Below are positions 21,644-32,929 of a stretch of 64,000 nucleotides of DNA, in pieces (positions within the stretch are counted from its first letter, which is position 1; each line of letters starts with the position of its first letter). Location of the stretch: contig JALLLS010000043.1 in assembly GCA_025094145.1 (NCBI GenBank), positions 186,001 through 250,000 on the forward strand, written 5' to 3'. The position numbers and the translations under genes are program-made. The notes under the pieces were generated by a model. The model made no database searches. It saw only the letters and a program-made list of their open reading frames with translations, and was not told the origin of the DNA. Source of the DNA: Spinellus fusiger (Eukaryota; Mucoromycota; Mucoromycetes; Mucorales; Phycomycetaceae).

Positions 21644-21970
21644 CTACACCGGAATCTTTTTTGATTTTTTGGTAGGTCGACTACTACTAGCTAACCGTTT
21701 GTCTGATTGTTGTTGACTAATAAAACTCAAAGGCTTCATTTTACGAAATGGGAGTAAACCATTGGCATACCAGTTTTCCACAGCAGGAGTACCTTTATTT
21801 GAATAATTAGTTATGCAACATTGGGGTAATTCTGGCTCTTTTCTCGAGGTATCTTGCAAACCTTCCACAATTGACTGTTGAAGATGTATGTCCTGATAGA
21901 GATAACCCGGTTTCCATCCAATACTAGTGATTGAGTCCTTCACTGCTAAGATCTTTAGAGAAAGTTCCAT
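21644..21970 (-). CDS. Hypothetical 108-aa ORF inside R1 copy B
   Basis: Single-exon open frame with an ATG start, balanced amino-acid composition and a Lys/Ser-rich C-terminus (SSSRPTKKSKKIPV) that could be a nuclear-localisation-type tail. The central part reads ...PQCCITNYSNKGTPAVENWY... No family was recognised. It lies between the right TIR of the nested transposon and the shared right part of R1 and is absent from R1 copy A. It may be a captured gene fragment, a relic of the R1 autonomous protein, or a chance ORF. Confidence 0.3.
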   Translation of the reverse strand: MELSLKILAVKDSITSIGWKPGYLYQDIHLQQSIVEGLQDTSRKEPELPQCCITNYSNKGTPAVENWYANGLLPFRKMKPLSFISQQQSDKRLASSSRPTKKSKKIPV

Positions 21971-22981
21971 GAAGAAAAAATAAAAGATGAGTTGACCTTT
22001 TATTTTTATACTATTTCTGTTTTATAATTGGTCTTCATATACCATTGATTAAATCTGTGATTTGAAAACTAAGTTGTGCTAAAGCATAAAGTTTGCATAT
22101 CTATCAGCACAAGATGTTCATAATAAAATATTCATGGAATAACACAGGATTTGGAACAGTTGTTCTTCAAATGACTGTCTACATCCTCATTATAAAAACA
22201 TTTCTCAGCACTTTGTAACAGATTCTTTATTTTTAATCACTCTAGTCCCTTTATCATTGCCCACAACTGTAAATTAAAAATTGAAAATTGATTTGCTGTC
22301 TACTCATTTTTGCGTGAGTGTACCTCACCAGAATGAAAATATTTTTTATTCTTTGATCTTGTTATTATCTTTTTATTTCTTACACTGTCCATACAACTTG
22401 ATACTTAAGTACTTTTCAAGATGAAAATAACTTAGCAAGATAGTGTGATATTTTTAACAAAGAGAAACAATAGAAGGAAGTTGTGGACACCACCAAAGGC
22501 TATTCTAGTGATAAAAAGGCAAGGAGTGTCTTCATCTGGGCTATGGCTTATTCTAATGTACAAGACACTCAATGTATTGTTATTAGGCAAGTAAAGACTC
22601 TTCTCAAGTCAGTCCCAGGTGGTCTTCTACGAGGTCAATAATGTCTAGGGTATACTCCTGAGCATAGTTATCTATTCTCCAATAATAAAGCACAAGGCTT
22701 CTATGGTGTGGATTCTATTGCTATGAAGTGAATCTACTTAGGCAGTAGCTATAGTAAATACTATAGTATTAGCTATACTATTACAATAAACAATTTTATC
22801 CATCAACACTATATTTTGATAATACAATTTGATAGTGAGGTATACTACAAAAGGAAATAACAAGTTGGACATCCATAAACCCTTTGATTTTAAACACAGT
22901 TTCATAAAAGGGAACTTTTTATTGTGTCATAGAAGGAAGGAGATATCACCGCTTAAGGGCCAGAAAATCTTTGGGTGTGTA

Positions 22982-23651
22982 GCAAGAATTCATTATCTGT
23001 CTTACTAAAATATAAAATGTGGGAAGGTGGTATTCCCTTCTTTATAGAGTGAAGGTTCAGCTTCTCTCTTTAAAGTATCTGATGAATCAGACGATCAAAA
23101 GAGAAAATGAGAAATTTTGAATCGATAATTCTTCATTTCATCTTGAATGCTATTTGATCAATACTTTTATTGTTATTAGTATTGTTATTATCTTTATTGT
23201 TATTATCTTTCCTTATACTACTTGTCTTTGCATGCATCTTTTCTTTTTTACTTCAATGATTTATCTTTCTTGCCCTTCTATTTATGAGTACACAATGACT
23301 CTTTTATGATAAGGCCTAGCCTTTTGCCTCGTTTACCTTTGTTCTGTAAAGAGAGCACCCAGGTCGATTGAGTTCATGAATATCAATGAACTTGTACTAT
23401 CGTTTATGGTCCGATGATTGGAACTAGTGAAGCGGTGTATTGTGTTTTTACGTCTTTGTAGACCTAAGACTGAGCAATTCGTGTAGCTTTAAAGACTTGC
23501 TTCAGGCTCATCAATCGACAACAAACTCAATACTTTGCATATAGAGATACATAATGATAGGTATGGATATACTAATAGATAAGTTTCACTTTATACTATA
23601 CCCTAATTCTCTGTTGGGTTTGGTGTTTTCTTCCTCTTTCATGATAGGAAG
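22982..23651. other. Intergenic region
   Basis: About 670 bp of AT-rich DNA between R1 copy B and the second deleted transposon, with TTATTG repeats near 23165-23215. No gene was recognised. The 60-codon frame at 23554 overlaps the transposon end. Confidence 0.5.
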
Positions 23652-24341
23652 TACATTATTTTCGGAAATTATTCGCACAACCTCAGAAGAAAACTGTACA
23701 CTTTTTCTTTCTTTCACTTTCTGCACAATTTCATAAATTCTTTTTGCACAAAGTGTGCGAAATTTATTAAAGGATATGTCTACTTAAACATGTCTTAAAT
23801 TTCAAAGAAGAGTAATAACAAAATCCCTTGGGATCACTGATAAAAACATCGCTACATGCTTCAGTAATCCTCATGTTTAACGTCTCATTTTCTAAGAGCT
23901 TTTCTCTTTTAGGCTTTACTCTTCACAACAGACCAAAACTGCTCAATAGGATTAGGCTCAGGAGAGTACAATGGAGAAAATAAATATCCGTAGCCACGAC
24001 TTACAATAGGCCTACTAATTCTTTTAATGAAAACGTGCTTTCTTAAATGATAAAGCACACTTTTTTATCATAAAGTTATAGCCTTTTTGGTGGCTTTGGG
24101 GTTTGACTGAGGCTTCTCATGTGATTTTAATTCCAATTAAGTACTGTAGTCTATGATATTTTGAAAAGGAAAACATTCTTTATCTACATCCATCAAGATG
24201 GGCTCATTGCCCAATGTGTCAATAGCATTTCCCTGTCCATCTTCATAGTAAATTTGTAAGCTCATTATTGAAGAAATAATATTTCGAAAAGTGTGCAAAT
24301 TTTTTTCTGAGGTTGTGCGAATAATTTCCGAAAATAGTGTA
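23652..24341 (-). mobile_element. Internally deleted Tc1/mariner derivative, copy 2 (690 bp)
   Basis: Long TIRs: left TACATTATTTTCGGAAATTA (continuing TTCGCACAACCTCAG) and the complement of the right end TACACTATTTTCGGAAATTA (continuing identically) match over 35 bp or more with one difference. TA is at both borders. The body is a close copy of 6624-7337: the transposase N-terminus (near 24265, minus) and the C-terminal PNPIEQFW-like block remain, with the DDE core deleted. The right-hand TIR is better preserved than in copy 1. Confidence 0.82.
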
Positions 24342-24345
24342 ATGC

Positions 24346-24440
24346 TCTTTTTTTTTTTGGATTATACTCCAGTAGCACTTTATCTTTGATTCGAACTCAG
24401 AAGATCGTCTTTAACATTTGACCAGTTAACCGATAATAAG
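24346..24440 (-). repeat. tRNA-derived SINE-like fragment
   Basis: On the minus strand an A-box-like string (CGGTTAACTGGTC) and a B-box-like string (GAGTTCGAATC) lie at tRNA-like spacing, followed by ...TAATCC and an A-rich tail (T run 24348-24358 on the plus strand). The cloverleaf stems pair poorly, so it is not a functional tRNA. It resembles a retroposed tRNA-derived sequence. It starts directly at the right TIR of the 690-bp element. Confidence 0.4.
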
Positions 24441-25361
24441 AATAAAGAGTCATAAGTCTAAATTTCGCCAACCACCTTATAGTGCAAATAGATCATATAA
24501 AAATAAAAGGACCTTGTGAAAGAGAAAGAGTCAATAGTTGGCTATAAATGAATATTCCTTTTATGAAATAACAATAATAGTAGCAAAGGGTTGTAATGCA
24601 ACTGCGCCTTTTTATTAATAATCTATGAATAGTGGGTGGTATCCTAAGTAAGGAAAACAGCTGAAAGCACCGGTGTATTTTCAGTTGCCCTTGTGAGCTA
24701 TTCAATAAATATTCAGAGTCACACATGTTAGTATCAGGCGGCAGAAATATCAACAAATCTTGGTTCTGTATCTTTACAGCCAACTTTATTGCTTTTATCA
24801 TAGTTAATGTATCTCAAACTATGCAAAAAAAAATAGCCTTATTTTGAAAACAAAAATATTCCAACTGCACTTGTATTTGTATATGTTCATAATTGTATAG
24901 TGGCATATCTGCATAGCCATGTAGATGCTTAGTTGTGTATATTTGTATATTTGTATATTTGTAAATTTGTAAATTTGTAAATATTTGTTATAACACTGTA
25001 TTAATTGTACCAAGTCAACGTGGTCCAGTCCAAAACAACGAAATGCTACCTAAACAAAGACTTTCTCTGTAAAACAAATAGTAAACAAGTGAAACAAAGA
25101 TAGATTGGTAAATATGGTCAAGTAAGAAAAACAAGGAGACTTTACTCTCCGTTGAAAAACAAATAAGGTACGTGCGTCATGAGCTTGTTATTCTTTGCAT
25201 ATTTTAAAGCCTTTAAATGTACACTGATTCATTAATAAATAAATAAAACAAAAAATTGTTGCTTTTCTGTATCTCTTTAATTTTTATTTATTTATATATT
25301 TATCTGCCTCTCTAGCTCTATAGTCTCTAGCCTATACTACCTCTTTTATTCCCCATTTATC

Positions 25362-26534
25362 ATGGAACTTGTTGAGCTACTTATACCTTACGAATCTCCA
25401 ATGACAAGAAATGCAAGACAGTATCCTTGTAAATGGAAAGGATGTTCAAAAATATTTAGTACGTCGACTCTTTGTTATGCAATACTAAATGTTTCTAGGT
25501 AGACGTCAGATACAGCTCGTCATTACCGTATTCATACCGACGATAGGTACCTTTTTCTCTTTTTTGATTCTTTTTTATGAGTACTGAAGCTCAATCGGAC
25601 CATTGAAAATTGTTTAGACCTTTCCGGTGTCACTTTTCTTCTTGTGAAAAGGGATTTATTCAAGTAATATATTTTATCATTCTTTTGAATAGGGTTGCTT
25701 ATTTCGAAAGTTCATCATATAATTTCTTAAAAAATACATGTAGAGATCTGCACTTACCGTCCACCTTCGCACACATTCAGGGGAACGTCCTCATGTGTGT
25801 GAGTATTTCAGCTGTAAAAAAAGCTTCAGTGATAGCAGTTCACTTGCTCGACACAGGTAAACTCTATGTCAAGTGGGCTCAAATAGCAGTGTATTTCATC
25901 TAACATGTTTGGTGTCTTTCCTTCTTTATAACACTATGATTGCTGTTGCTTGAATTCAAAGACGAATCCATACAGGTGGTCGACCCTACAAATGTCATTA
26001 TGAAACTTGTTTGAAGAGGTACATCTCTATCCCTATTATTATTACTATTATTACTATTACTATTATTACTATTACTATTATTATTATTACTATTATTATT
26101 ATTACTATTTTATATATAAAAAGACGACTCATATCGAACAACCTTTCTTCATCAGCTACACAAAGAAAACATTGCTGGTACGGCACATAAAAAGGTGTCA
26201 TACTTTACCTGTCAGTAGTACTAGTAGCAGCTCAAGAAAGACTTCCGGATTAGCAAGACCACCACTGAACCACAAAGAACCTGCTCATATCTATAACGTC
26301 AACTCACGTCCATTTAGGACTCTTTATAACAACCAGAGTCCACTTGAAGCAACACAGTCATTTGATCCCCTGTCTATCTCCCCCATGACAAAACAAAGTA
26401 CTTTGAATTTTTCTTCTCTTGATACGTATCCTTTACTTCCACCTATTCAATCTTCGTTTCATCTTTCATCATCTATTCGGTCAGACCTTTTATTACCTTC
26501 TTTGCACTCGCTAGAATATTCTTACTCGCTTTAA
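25362..26534 (+). CDS. C2H2 zinc-finger transcription factor with an apparent 1-nt deletion
   Basis: Six exons (25362-25458, 25499-25546, 25618-25663, 25744-25856, 25962-26018, 26156-26534). Fingers in order are [12 protein letters not shown]...([10 protein letters not shown]), [54 protein letters not shown], and [28 protein letters not shown]. The Ser/Pro-rich tail of about 110 residues looks like an effector region. At the exon 1/2 joint the finger needs one more base to keep the C-X12-H spacing, and the exon total is 740 nt, one short of a multiple of three. So the allele is frameshifted in finger 1, or there is a base-calling error, or splicing is unusual. The other joins are in frame. 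The last intron carries an ATT/ACT microsatellite. Likely a nuclear DNA-binding regulator; targets unknown. Confidence 0.75.
26030..26112 (+). repeat. Trinucleotide microsatellite (ATT/ACT) in an intron
   Basis: About 80 bp of TATTATTAC-type units inside the last intron of the zinc-finger gene. The poly-Tyr open frame starting at 26007 is a product of this repeat. Confidence 0.9.
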
Positions 26535-28222
26535 AAGTAAATATTAAACCATGCATTGCAATTTTTAGAATAATTTTTTAAAAATAACAATAATGAAAGA
26601 GGACCTTTATAGATAGAAATGCACATTGTTTTATTCCTTCAACTCTTTTGAATTGATGAATGAAGAAGCACGAGAACGCACATTGAACCTCTATTTATAA
26701 ATGGTAGATTTTTACTTTAGAACGAGTGTTTAGGCCTTTCTAGCTTGTATTTCTTTTACTGTCTTTGTACAATAAAATTACAAAATAATTCAAGTTCATT
26801 TTAAACAGCTTTGATTCCCTATCTTTGAAGATCTTCCTCTTCTTTCATTGAATGAATATCAAGATGGAAATAATAATAATAAAAAGAATAGAAAAACATA
26901 GAAAAACAAGGAATAGAACAGTAGATGGGTTTTAGATGTACTTTATTATTATTTTATTAAAAAAATTCAGCAAACAGTATCTGTAAAAACATTTGCCCAA
27001 AGGATTGGGAAAATATCTATATCTATAAAAATATTTATAAGAAAGACAGATGAAAAACATGACATTTATTGACTCGAAAGCAAATACAAAAATAGTATGG
27101 ATACATTTGCTGCTTGCGTATCACGAGTTGATTGCTGTGATCATAAAAGAAAACACTTGTAGTGAACCAATAATTGTTGACGAAAAAGTATGTACAATGT
27201 GTAGCCAAATCAACTGTTGATGTCTGTGGATCCTGTAATGTATCACAAGATGACACTCTAAGATGGTTAAGGTGTATAAAAGTAATAACTTTATGCTATT
27301 ATGCTATCTATTGTTTTATTAGTCTGACTTCCTGCTAATAATATCTGTCTTTGTCCAAGGAATAGAAGGCCCAGCAAGAATACCCAAATAGGTGTGTCCT
27401 TAAAAGACAAGCTGAGAAAAAAAATAGTTTGGCTCTTATAGCTGGTTTTGTCAAGATAAATAATGAAATGCTTCACGAAAGTGCATGATTAGTAAAACAA
27501 TGCACAAGTCCTATGAATAAAGTACTCAACAAAACATGTGTTATTATGTATGTATAAGAAGAAATTGTGATCATAGAATTGTCAAGTTCAGTTAAAGTCG
27601 CTATTATCTGTTTAAGTTTTACAAAGATTTATTTATTTCCGTACGACTTGATCAGTCATTGTACGTCGTGGTAATGCCGAGATGGATAGACAGGTACGTT
27701 AAATTCATTGGCCAGTTAAATGAGATCAATACGTATTGATGAGTATCCATTTAAACAGGTGCCTTCCTATTAGATATCGGAGCCTACCAACATCTATACA
27801 ACATAGTTATAACAAAAGATAGTAACACGATTATAATTTTGCTCCTTTTATAGATTTAGTCATTACAGATTCTAGATTCAAATACACATCAAAAATCCTT
27901 CAAACAATGAGAACACTAATAATAAAACAAAGAATAGATGTGATCACGTATTTATTATTTGCTGTAGAATGTGAGTTTGAATCGTATAAACAATGAAAAA
28001 GTATGCATAGAGGGGAATATAAGGTTGTATGATTGCCTAGTAAACATAAAGTAGATGGCTTTAGTAGCCGATGATTTTCATAAGTCTAATGCCAGAAAAA
28101 GAAGAAAAAGATGTAAAAATGGGATGTGTTTTTTTTGTATAGACTGGTCGGCCTGTTGATATTCCAAGCGTATCGTTCTTATACCAATATGTGAAAAAGG
28201 TGCTTAGTGTGGCTGGTGAATA
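26535..28222. other. Intergenic region
   Basis: About 1.7 kb, AT-rich. Minus-strand open frames at 27035-27256 and 27291-27476 have no recognisable domain or good splice partners. It presumably holds the 3' ends of the zinc-finger and zinc-knuckle transcripts. No repeats beyond short A/T runs. Confidence 0.45.
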
Positions 28223-28371
28223 TTAGGCAGAGTTAGGCTTTTTAGGGCACATCCTATAACAATAGTGTTAGATAACTCAATTTTAATAACAAGAATAGAA
28301 TAAAAGGAATGAATAGCTTACATAGAGTAGTGACCCTTCTGTCCACAATGAATACAGCGACCGTCAGACAT
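28223..28371 (-). CDS. Candidate 26-residue zinc-knuckle (CCHC) microprotein
   Basis: Two exons (28371-28322 and 28253-28223) separated by a GT-AG intron (28321-28254) give a 27-codon reading frame including the stop. The product contains one perfect CX2CX4HX4C knuckle, C-IH-C-GQKG-H-YSMM-C, with a basic tail (PKKPNSA). The last Cys is supplied by exon 2, so splicing completes the knuckle. Single knuckles usually bind single-stranded nucleic acid and are normally part of larger proteins. No upstream exon was found. Upstream DNA has two CACGTG motifs (near 28640 and 28889). It could also be a fragment of a larger gene or of a gag-like ORF, though the clean start, splice and stop argue against that. 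Confidence 0.45.
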
Positions 28372-29880
28372 AATAGATGATGATATGTTTTAAATGCAAG
28401 GTATGTAGTGTCTTGGACAAAGAGCTTAATGAAGCGATTTTTGTTTTATATGTTTGTTTTGCGTATCTATAAGAGAGGGAAAATACTCAACAAATGTACC
28501 TGAGGTTTATATAGGGTGAAGAGAATTACAACGTAACCTTCCTTATTCGGTCCATAATAAAAATGGTTTGTTTTCTTTTTTTTTCTTTTTTTTTCCCTTT
28601 CTCTAGCCGACAGCGTCAACATTTGCCGATCTTTCTCAGCACGTGGCGATACTATCCCACTGTTTTTCATTCGTGCTGCCAAAATACGCCGTAAGGAAAT
28701 TATCGGGACTTCATCCCCGCTTGGCGGAAAGTAGGAGCGGGCACATTTCCTACGTTTCTTTATTGTTAATGTTTTGTAGGCAGCTATTTATTGGACTATT
28801 TCCTTTTGAATTCTATAAATTTCTATTTCTTATAGCTCGATCCGATACTCTATTTATTGAATTTTGAATACACTTGGCATTTATAGGCCACGTGGGATTT
28901 GATTTTTTCAAGACGCCTCATACCCTCCACAAGACGTATCATTTCTCGATGACATTACATTACATAGGCTTGCTCACGGCATAAGCTCCGACTTATTAAA
29001 CTAATTATTCATAAAAAAACAACATCTTTTGTCAGCGATAGTAGACATGACGGAGTTGACTGATCTCAAACATGGCTAATATATTATAGTTGAATAGCTG
29101 TCAAGGAGCGGAACAATGTCAAAGTATCTTGGTTAATAAAATGATGTTTATGCATGAAACCAGATCTGGGGCTTAGATGAATACCTTATCGGTAGGTGTA
29201 TGCAGGATCAATTTCTTGAATCACCATGCCTTGATTAACAGGAATAACTAATAAGGTCACCTTGCTACGCAAAAGGGTGCCAAGTCTTTAGGCCTTCGTG
29301 CTAATAGGTGATCATTTGTTGCACTACATATAAACTCAATTTCTTCATACCAGGCATTACTTTCATCATTATTCCATACTCAATACTGTGTATAAAATAA
29401 CAACTAGCCAAAATCAATATAAAGCATCCAATCCTTGACTGTTCCGGTGACATCGTAATACCACTCCTTTTTTGGGGTAGATATTTTATAAGTTATGCAA
29501 TAAGATATGAGTCCTTCAAAGATGAGTGCTAATTAGATGACAAGACGAATCCGACATGTTACTAAACTGCTGCAGTGAGTCATAGAAGGTTATTAAAAAA
29601 ACCTTACTCTTGTAATCATGCCACAACAAAAATATAAATACACACTTGCAACTTATATTACATTCTTCTTTCTGTTTAAATTTTATAGTATTTTTTTACA
29701 CGGAGCTACTTCAGTCTTTCTCTCCTTCTTGTCATAATTGTCAAGTCTACTTATCCTGGTATCAAATGAGATGACTGTTATATACAGAATTATCTTGGTA
29801 GATATATGACAGAAGACTAGACCAAAGATACTATTGCTCTCTTGAAGATTAACATTATAGAATACTTTCCTTTTATGTTG
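28372..29880. other. Intergenic region with a GC-richer patch
   Basis: About 1.5 kb. 28600-28770 is noticeably richer in GC than the surroundings and holds a CACGTG motif near 28640; a second lies near 28889. It may be a promoter for the zinc-knuckle transcript (minus) or an undetected plus-strand gene. No coding exon was recognised. Confidence 0.4.
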
Positions 29881-29886
29881 TACTTA

Positions 29887-30068
29887 ATAATAATAATAAT
29901 AATAATAATAATTTTATTAATGTTTATTAATGTTTATTATTACTCTTATTATTATTACTCTTATTATTATTACTCTTATTATTATTACTCTTATTATTAT
30001 TATTGCTATTATTACTCTTATTACTCTTATTACTCTTATTACTCTTATTACTCTTATTACTCTTATTA
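29887..30068 (+). repeat. Compound microsatellite
   Basis: (AAT)n at 29887-29911, then TTATTATTACTC units to about 30010, then TTACTC hexamers to about 30068. The Tyr-rich and Ile/Thr-rich open frames across it are artefacts of the repeat. Confidence 0.92.
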
Positions 30069-30079
30069 TTGCTTATGGT

Positions 30080-32420
30080 GGTATAAACCTTATCATCACC
30101 ATTAATATCATCATTGTTGTCATTATGATCACCATTGTAATTGGTAACATTATTGGTATTATTTACTTTTTAGCAGCAGTAATTTTTTTTCTGCCTTAAT
30201 AGCTTGTCTATATTAAGTAACTTTTGTGGCTCGACATTCTAATTACACATGCCTCAATCAATAGAGAGAGAAATGGGAGGTGAGTTTGGAGTTTAGTGAA
30301 ACAACATGCATGGCGATAGATAAACCTTTATTCTTTCTTTCTTTCTTTTTTCCAGGCTGCCATGACAGCCCCATCTGATCTTATGAATACATAGTCTAGT
30401 AGGATTTGGGTTTAATACAAAAAGAATCAGTGGGGGAAATACTTATCAATGATGAAACGTAGTACATTCAGTAGAGTAGTACTATGTCCACACAATATAA
30501 TAACTATAATCTATATGCTTTTTTGTTACCTTGTTGACATAAAAGTGAATCTATATTTAGCTGAATGAACTTCCTTCTTTTAAGTACCCGCCTTTATTTT
30601 ATACAGCCTTAACAGAACAGTCTTCAAGATGAATCAGTGTCAGAAATAAGAAAAGAATAAGAAAAGAAAAGGTTATTTATATCTTATTGACTGTCATCGA
30701 ATTATCTTTGTTTTTTTCTTTCTCTTTTTTGAAATGGGGTTACGATTTTATGCCACGTGTATTAAGCACGCGTGGGTGCACGGTCTCAATAATGGTATTG
30801 TTTTGTATACGGGTGTAAGGATACATTAGCAGATGGCTTGTATGTATGTTGCTCAGATTATTACTGGTTAACAAATCCTGTGTCCCCTTTCTGAATTTGC
30901 CCTTATCTCGTAAAACGTAGCTATGAAATAATAATAAAAATACAAGAATCGAAAAAGTTTGAGTACATACCGTTTCTATGAAAATGCTCAATCAGGTTAG
31001 TAAGCATCCATGTTTGTTGATGAACGAAGAATGAGACCATGAACTCTTGGGTGTATATTATTTCGTGTGAATAACAAAAATTTCTGCATAGTGGAAGGGT
31101 CATTTTCTCGCCGAACCGATGACTCTACATAGGGCCTACATTTCTTACTGACTTTCTATCCTACACAGTCATGAATATCCCCTTTTCAGTCGATAGTTGG
31201 TGCTCAACAATGTGTACCTCAATGCAAGTACAAGCTCACTTGTTTGGTTCACAGGGTGTTTATGGTCTCTTTTTTGGTTTATATATTGTCATCCTATAAA
31301 AGTCAAAAGAAATTATATCACCTATTTTGTCTTTGGTGTTTAAGCAAAACATAATATTGTTCTTTATTGACTTGCTTTCTAACTTTTTTGTCACAATAGC
31401 ATAGAGTGAATGAGTTGCAATTGGACTTTTTATTTTTATTTTTATATCTACACATACAAAAGAAATTTAAAAAAATAAAAAATAACTTATACCTGTAACT
31501 GTCTTTTTTTTATTTTTATATATATCATGCCAACTGAATGTTAACAAGAAAGACTGAGGGTGTAAACAACTCATTTACTACTATTTTTAGAATTAAATAA
31601 TTGGAAAATAAAGGAAAAGTAGAAGAATAAAATACTGTTGAATGACAAAGATTTTTCGGAGTATTTCTTGTCTTATACCAAATATTATCTTTTACTTTTT
31701 AGGAAAAGAAGAGAAGAAAAGGAAAGAAAGCGAGAAGACTTGAAGTGAACAGAAAGAATAATTTTTACCACCGAGGTTTTGCCATGTGAGTTCCGCGGAA
31801 TTCTCTAAAGTTGAATAAGAAGAACTCATTTAGTACTCTCTTCAAATTGACATGTGTACTTAGCATGGTTTGTGATAGTAGAGCAACTTTCTCCACATTT
31901 GACTGGAAAATCAAAAGAAATACATTTGCTAACATCCGACACTAATAAACAATGTATTTGCCTTAATCACCAAGAGAGGCGGTCCTAGAGTGAAACATAG
32001 TGCTGTTACACCGAATGTAAAAAATTGATGAATCTTATTCTTATCAACTCTTTTATGTACTGCTTATACAAATAGATGCTTTTAACCGTAGTTGTAGAAG
32101 AAGATACAATTGCTATATGCTTAATTCACTCTATTATTTCTTTATTTCTTTATTTCTTTATAAAATACTGTATCGGCTTGTAATAGCTCTTTCATCTACT
32201 TATTGCAATACACTCTATATCCCATAGATAATAAATAATTCAGATTCAAATTGAAAGCTCACATGTGATGAGTGTGTGGCACATATCTAATAAAGTAAGT
32301 AATATAGATTCTGTCTGACTGTCGCATTGAAAAGCCAAATTTTTGATAGTGCAGATATGCAATTTAACTTTTTAAAGCTATAATGTTGTATTTAAACTAA
32401 TAATTACGACATTAATTATT
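30080..32420. other. Long non-coding region
   Basis: About 2.3 kb of AT-rich sequence. A minus-strand stretch around 30740-31103 has a start, a plausible GT-AG intron and a stop (about 62 codons), but no recognisable motif. A CACGTG occurs near 30753. Nothing else could be supported. Confidence 0.4.
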
Positions 32421-32421
32421 A

Positions 32422-32655
32422 TTAAAATTTGATAGCATATGCAGATAATTTATATGGCTTCATCCTTCTTATACCGTGAGAAAAGAAGAAAAATGGGTCT
32501 GCATGAGTAGTTAGGTTTTCATTCATGCTGCGAAATCCAATAAGTAATAAAACAGGGATTTCTATGTTTCCGATGATCTGTACCAAGGGATTCGTGTGAG
32601 GAAAGCCATGAGGGGATATAAATAGTATTTTACCCTGGAGAAATAATATAGACAA
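32422..32655 (-). pseudogene. Unidentified protein-coding fragment
   Basis: A 77-codon open frame with protein-like composition (GKILFISPHGFPHTNPLVQI..., PVLLLIGFRSMNENL...). I do not recognise the family. It has no obvious neighbouring exons and lies in repeat-rich DNA, so a fragment of a mobile element or a dead gene is the best reading. Confidence 0.25.
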
Positions 32656-32929
32656 TGGCTTATTTGAGAATCCTGATGAAGAGCCCTGGTCCTTTGTTCT
32701 TTTTAGAGTCCGATGTCTGCAAGCAATTCAGTGGTTTTTATAAATACCCATATAAAGTAAACTATAATGGAAATTTTTGAATATTATTTCCTTTTTAGTT
32801 AAGCAAATATATTGCTATCTTCTGACTAATATTGTTGAGCCTTAGTGGCCCGAGGAAAGTAATTCACTTTTAGAAAAAACACAGGCTGATTTTATATCAA
32901 GATAAAACAACATATAGTGTTTTTTTTCT

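Larger units (their letters stand above)
19879..22981 (+). mobile_element. R1 copy B, interrupted by a nested Tc1/mariner element
   Basis: Left end TACACCAGGAGATTTTTGGGATATAAAAG at 19879. Right end ...TTTTCTGG/CTTTGGGTGTGTA at 22981, reverse-complementary to the left end with a few mismatches and TA at both borders. The right 650 bp (22330-22981) match R1 copy A (5771-6435). A 1575-bp Tc1/mariner element (20041-21615) sits inside, so R1 was already present when that element inserted. Without it the copy is about 1.5 kb, some 300 bp longer than copy A; the extra part includes the 108-codon ORF at 21644-21970. Confidence 0.65.

Noticed and set aside
24346..24440. Functional tRNA gene
   Set aside because: A and B boxes are visible but acceptor, anticodon and T stems do not pair; treated as SINE-like instead.
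26007..26200. Poly-Tyr / poly-Ile open frames on both strands
   Set aside because: They are translations of the ATT/ACT microsatellite inside an intron of the zinc-finger gene; only the exon from 26156 is coding.
29842..30199. Two overlapping Tyr-rich and Ile/Thr-rich ORFs
   Set aside because: They arise entirely from the compound trinucleotide/hexanucleotide repeat.
30250..30400. Short spliced frame MPQSIEREMG... with a good acceptor at 30355
   Set aside because: Only 17 residues before a stop in the frame dictated by the donor; no support.
30740..31103. Possible two-exon minus-strand gene of about 62 codons
   Set aside because: A start, GT-AG intron and stop can be joined, but no motif or composition supports it and alternative joins are equally possible.
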